Virus record (IMG/VR): IMGVR_UViG_3300025402_000006
Coordinates: 1 to 64,000 of that record
Source of the DNA: a virus
DNA: 64,000 bases
Direction: 5' to 3' (one strand)
Shown here: in pieces, positions 61,909 through 64,000 of the stretch
How the letters are laid out: each line of letters starts with the position of its first letter
Numbering within the stretch: the first letter of the stretch is position 1
Made by a program: the position numbers and the translations under genes
The notes under the pieces: generated by a model
Databases searched by the model: none
The model's input: the letters and a program-made list of their open reading frames with translations, nothing else
What the model was told of the DNA's origin: nothing

Positions 61909-62471
61909 CCGTGCTATCTGCAGCTATTACAAAAATGGATGGCATTGTCATCGCTGCTGACTCTCAAATCTCCTTTGATTATTCTAAGAGCGATGAAGGC
62001 CCAGGTAAATTATGGATGGACAAAGACCGTAGGTATATATTCGGTGGCTGTGGAAGCATTAGAGCTATGCAAGTTATACAATATTGGACTGAATGGCCCG
62101 AGTTCCGTGAATTTCATGAAGTAGATAAATTTGCTGTAAAAGATATTGTTCCTGCTATGCGTGAAGCTTTGAATGAACACGGTGCTCTTGAAAGCTCAAA
62201 AAAAGTAGAGACTTTTGGTGCTGGCATTATTATGGCATGGGATAGCAATCTTTTAATTATTGATGAAGATTTCAGCGTTACTATTCCAGTTAGTGGAAGA
62301 TGGGCAATGGGATCAGGAGCAAGCGAAGCATTTGGCAGTTTGGGTGATCAAGGCCCATGGACTAAAACAGATGTTATTAAAGCAGCACGCACTGCAGCAA
62401 AAACAGCTCAAGGTGTTGGTGGAGATATTTACTACATCACAACAAAGAGCATGGAAATCAGAAAGGCTTAA
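61905..62471 (+). CDS. Proteasome/HslV-like Ntn hydrolase
   Basis: Ntn peptidases use an N-terminal threonine exposed after Met removal. Here Met is followed by Thr2 in TVLSAAITKMDGIVIAADSQ. Counting the Thr as 1, the acidic residue of AADSQ is Asp18 and the lysine of GPGKLW is Lys34, close to the Asp17/Lys33 pair of HslV and proteasome beta subunits. GCGSIRA and WAMGSGASEAFG match further family turns. Length 188 fits. It may process phage or host proteins; no regulatory ATPase gene is next to it. Confidence 0.78.
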   Translation: MTVLSAAITKMDGIVIAADSQISFDYSKSDEGPGKLWMDKDRRYIFGGCGSIRAMQVIQYWTEWPEFREFHEVDKFAVKDIVPAMREALNEHGALESSKKVETFGAGIIMAWDSNLLIIDEDFSVTIPVSGRWAMGSGASEAFGSLGDQGPWTKTDVIKAARTAAKTAQGVGGDIYYITTKSMEIRKA

Positions 62472-62477
62472 GCCAGT

Positions 62478-62506
62478 TTGATTCCTTTCAACTATTATGT
62501 TAATAT
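62478..62506 (+). promoter_or_regulatory. Sigma-70-type promoter with extended -10
   Basis: TTGATT (62478-62483), 17-nt spacer ending in TGT, then TAATAT (62501-62506). This is the same core as the helicase promoter at 54255. AAGGAG at about 62523 and ATG 62536 follow, so this transcript has a short leader. Confidence 0.75.
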
Positions 62507-62535
62507 AAATACAAACACAAGTAAGGAGAATAATA

Positions 62536-63225
62536 ATGGGTCAACCAATCATGCCAAAGCGCAAGGGACTATCAACTGGGAACCTACAGGAGGTTACAGA
62601 ACCTTTGTATGGAGAATCACCCAAAGCTGCTACCCGAGCTGAAGTCCGTAGAAATAGTGCAACCGATGTTAACTTAGTTAACCTTGATGAAGTTATGGGT
62701 TCTGTGTTGGAAGAGCTAGGCAAAACAGACATTAGTCAACCACACCCTGAAATCACACCTTTTCAAATTGATACACTTGCTACAGAGCTTGTAGCTGTAC
62801 GCAATGCTAAAGACGTTATTGAAGGCCGTGAGAGTGCTCTTAAAGCATATGCAACAGAAGTAATTAATATGCGCATTGCATCTACAGGTAAAGATTACGC
62901 CACAGAAAGTGGTTACCTTGTAAGCCCTGAGAATGGCGTTAAATTATCCAAAGAAGTATCTGGTGGCAAACTTAATATTGATGTTGATCTTTTGTTTGAT
63001 GTATTAGACCACGATCAATTTATTTCAGTCGTTAACATTGTTGAGACAATTACAAAAACTCAAAAGCCTGATGGTGGTGTAAGCACAGTCGAGTCACGTG
63101 TCTATGAACTCAATGAAGAGTGTTTAGAAAAACAACTCAAGCTTGGCAATATTGGCATGGAGCAAATTGTAAAGGCAACAACCCCAGGCAAGGTGCGTTC
63201 AGCCTTTTATGTCAGAAGCATCTAA
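62536..63225 (+). CDS. Unrecognised early-region protein
   Basis: A 229-residue protein under its own promoter. Helical, charged middle (about 70-125: LATELVAVRNAKDVIEGRESALKAYATEVI), then a strand-rich second half. No motif recognised. It overlaps the regulator gene by 17 nt, so both may act in early replication control. Confidence 0.55.
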   Translation: MGQPIMPKRKGLSTGNLQEVTEPLYGESPKAATRAEVRRNSATDVNLVNLDEVMGSVLEELGKTDISQPHPEITPFQIDTLATELVAVRNAKDVIEGRESALKAYATEVINMRIASTGKDYATESGYLVSPENGVKLSKEVSGGKLNIDVDLLFDVLDHDQFISVVNIVETITKTQKPDGGVSTVESRVYELNEECLEKQLKLGNIGMEQIVKATTPGKVRSAFYVRSI

Positions 63226-63556
63226 TAAACCAAAAAGATTAATAAAACTACGTGACGATGATCAAATCTACACGCAGACTATGGCTGCAGCATTTTTTGA
63301 TTTAACTCCAAGAGCTTTTAAGAAAAAAGAAAAATATTTTATTGATTCAATGGGCAACCCTATTGAGATCGCTAGAACACCTGGTGGTTATCGTCATTAC
63401 AGTCTAAATGACATTCTTAAAATTGCTCATTCATTGCGTAGGGCAAATAAGATGACAGATAGGCAACTACGTTTAATAGTATTAAGAGTAGACGCTTTTA
63501 AAGAACCAATAAAGAAACATCGTCTAAGATATCGAAAAGGCAACAATCCAACATGA
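63209..63556 (+). CDS. MerR-like DNA-binding protein
   Basis: A winged-helix DNA-binding pattern is visible: YTQTMAAAFFDLTPRAFKKKEKYFI (helix-turn-helix region), then ARTPGGYRHYSLNDILKIAHSLR (wing followed by helix), as in MerR-type regulators. A very basic C-terminus follows. No effector-binding domain, so a small regulator or DNA-targeting protein. 115 residues. Confidence 0.7.
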   Translation: MSEASNKPKRLIKLRDDDQIYTQTMAAAFFDLTPRAFKKKEKYFIDSMGNPIEIARTPGGYRHYSLNDILKIAHSLRRANKMTDRQLRLIVLRVDAFKEPIKKHRLRYRKGNNPT

Positions 63557-64000
63557 ACAAGAAAACATTATTACTGTTTGATGGGCATAATGTGTTCATT
63601 AGATCATTTAGTGGTTTGATGAGGCAGGGGCTGAGCGCTCCAGATGGTTCAGGCACTTGGGGAATCTATGGTGCTTTTAATGTAATTGCTAGTATGGTTA
63701 GAAAACATAAACCTACGCATGTTCTTATTGCTTTTGATAAAGGCCGTAGTGCCAAACGTTTAGCCATTGATCCTGAATACAAAGCTAATCGTGATAAGAA
63801 ACGTGATCCAAAAAACACAATGGATAACGCATTCTCTTTAGAGTTTAAACCGCAATTAGAAACATTTAAATTTCTTTGTTCTAAAAGCGGCATACCTTTT
63901 ATGAGCATAGAAGACGTAGAAGCAGACGATATTATTTCTACTGCGGCATTGGGTAATGCTGGTATTTTTGATAAGATTGTAATCGTCAGTGCAGACCATG
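63553..64000 (+). CDS. 5'-3' exonuclease (FEN-like), 3' end cut off by window
   Basis: It overlaps the previous stop (ATGA) and is open to the right edge. The visible 149 residues match the N-terminal PIN-type nuclease of DNA polymerase I and phage flap exonucleases: LLLFDGHNVFIRSF with the first metal aspartate, FDKGRSAKRLAIDPEYKANRD with the helical-arch approach, and EDVEADDIISTAA with the central acidic cluster. It would remove primers or flaps during phage replication. Confidence 0.8.
   Translation, partial: MNKKTLLLFDGHNVFIRSFSGLMRQGLSAPDGSGTWGIYGAFNVIASMVRKHKPTHVLIAFDKGRSAKRLAIDPEYKANRDKKRDPKNTMDNAFSLEFKPQLETFKFLCSKSGIPFMSIEDVEADDIISTAALGNAGIFDKIVIVSADH

Overview
The window is an ordered stretch of a tailed, contractile (myovirus-type) bacteriophage genome. 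Every gene I can support lies on the + strand. Genes are tightly packed, with many TAATG and ATGA stop/start overlaps. There is no host chromosome, integrase, transposase or CRISPR array, and the terminase must lie outside the window. Three things point to an actinobacterial host: a WhiB-type iron-sulfur regulator (56995-57480), a secreted Rpf/transglycosylase-like lysin (56248-56640), and at least one promoter placed so that the mRNA would start at the ATG (54255-54290). The DNA is A+T-rich for an actinophage, so a low-GC aquatic actinobacterium is a reasonable guess. That last step is inference.

Layout. 1-10.6 kb is the head module: small virion or zinc-binding proteins, portal (2958), a membrane pair including a DUF1003 protein (5600-6305), prohead protease (6365), a scaffold candidate (7671), a decoration-protein candidate (9050) and major capsid protein (9593). 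10.7-32.3 kb is a long insertion between capsid and neck genes. It holds fibre and appendage proteins, including a 1997-residue repeat-rich fibre (13657) and a bizarre Cys/Tyr/FFPP protein (19676). A tailoring cassette (20820-26279) follows, with a sulfotransferase, two 2-oxoglutarate/Fe(II) oxygenases, a PrmC-like methyltransferase and an APS-kinase-like protein. After it come a 739-residue basic repeat protein (26388), a cysteine-peptidase lysin (28836) and a glycine-rich adhesin (30082). 32.3-54.3 kb is neck and tail: connector candidates, tail terminator candidate, sheath (35153), tube (36713), a tail assembly chaperone pair with a canonical CCCAAAA -1 frameshift site (38750), tape measure (39178), hub with NlpC/P60 lysin domain (43093), collar-domain protein (45876), gp25-like (47177) and J-like (47622) wedge proteins, and two large baseplate or fibre proteins.

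54.3-64 kb begins a replication and host-takeover region with its own promoters: a SNF2-like helicase, the Rpf-like lysin, WhiB, three consecutive glycosyltransferases, a tRNA-Arg(UCU), a proteasome/HslV-like Ntn hydrolase, a MerR-like regulator and a 5'-3' exonuclease cut off by the right edge.

The most interesting signal is 19676-26279. An appendage protein with ten C-x-[G/S]-Y units in mirror-image cysteine spacing flanks a Pro-Phe repeat. It sits directly upstream of enzymes that could make and use PAPS and hydroxylate protein side chains. I propose, as inference, a phage-encoded post-translational modification system for its own receptor-binding appendage (or for the host surface). All functions come from reading motifs by eye; no database search was possible.
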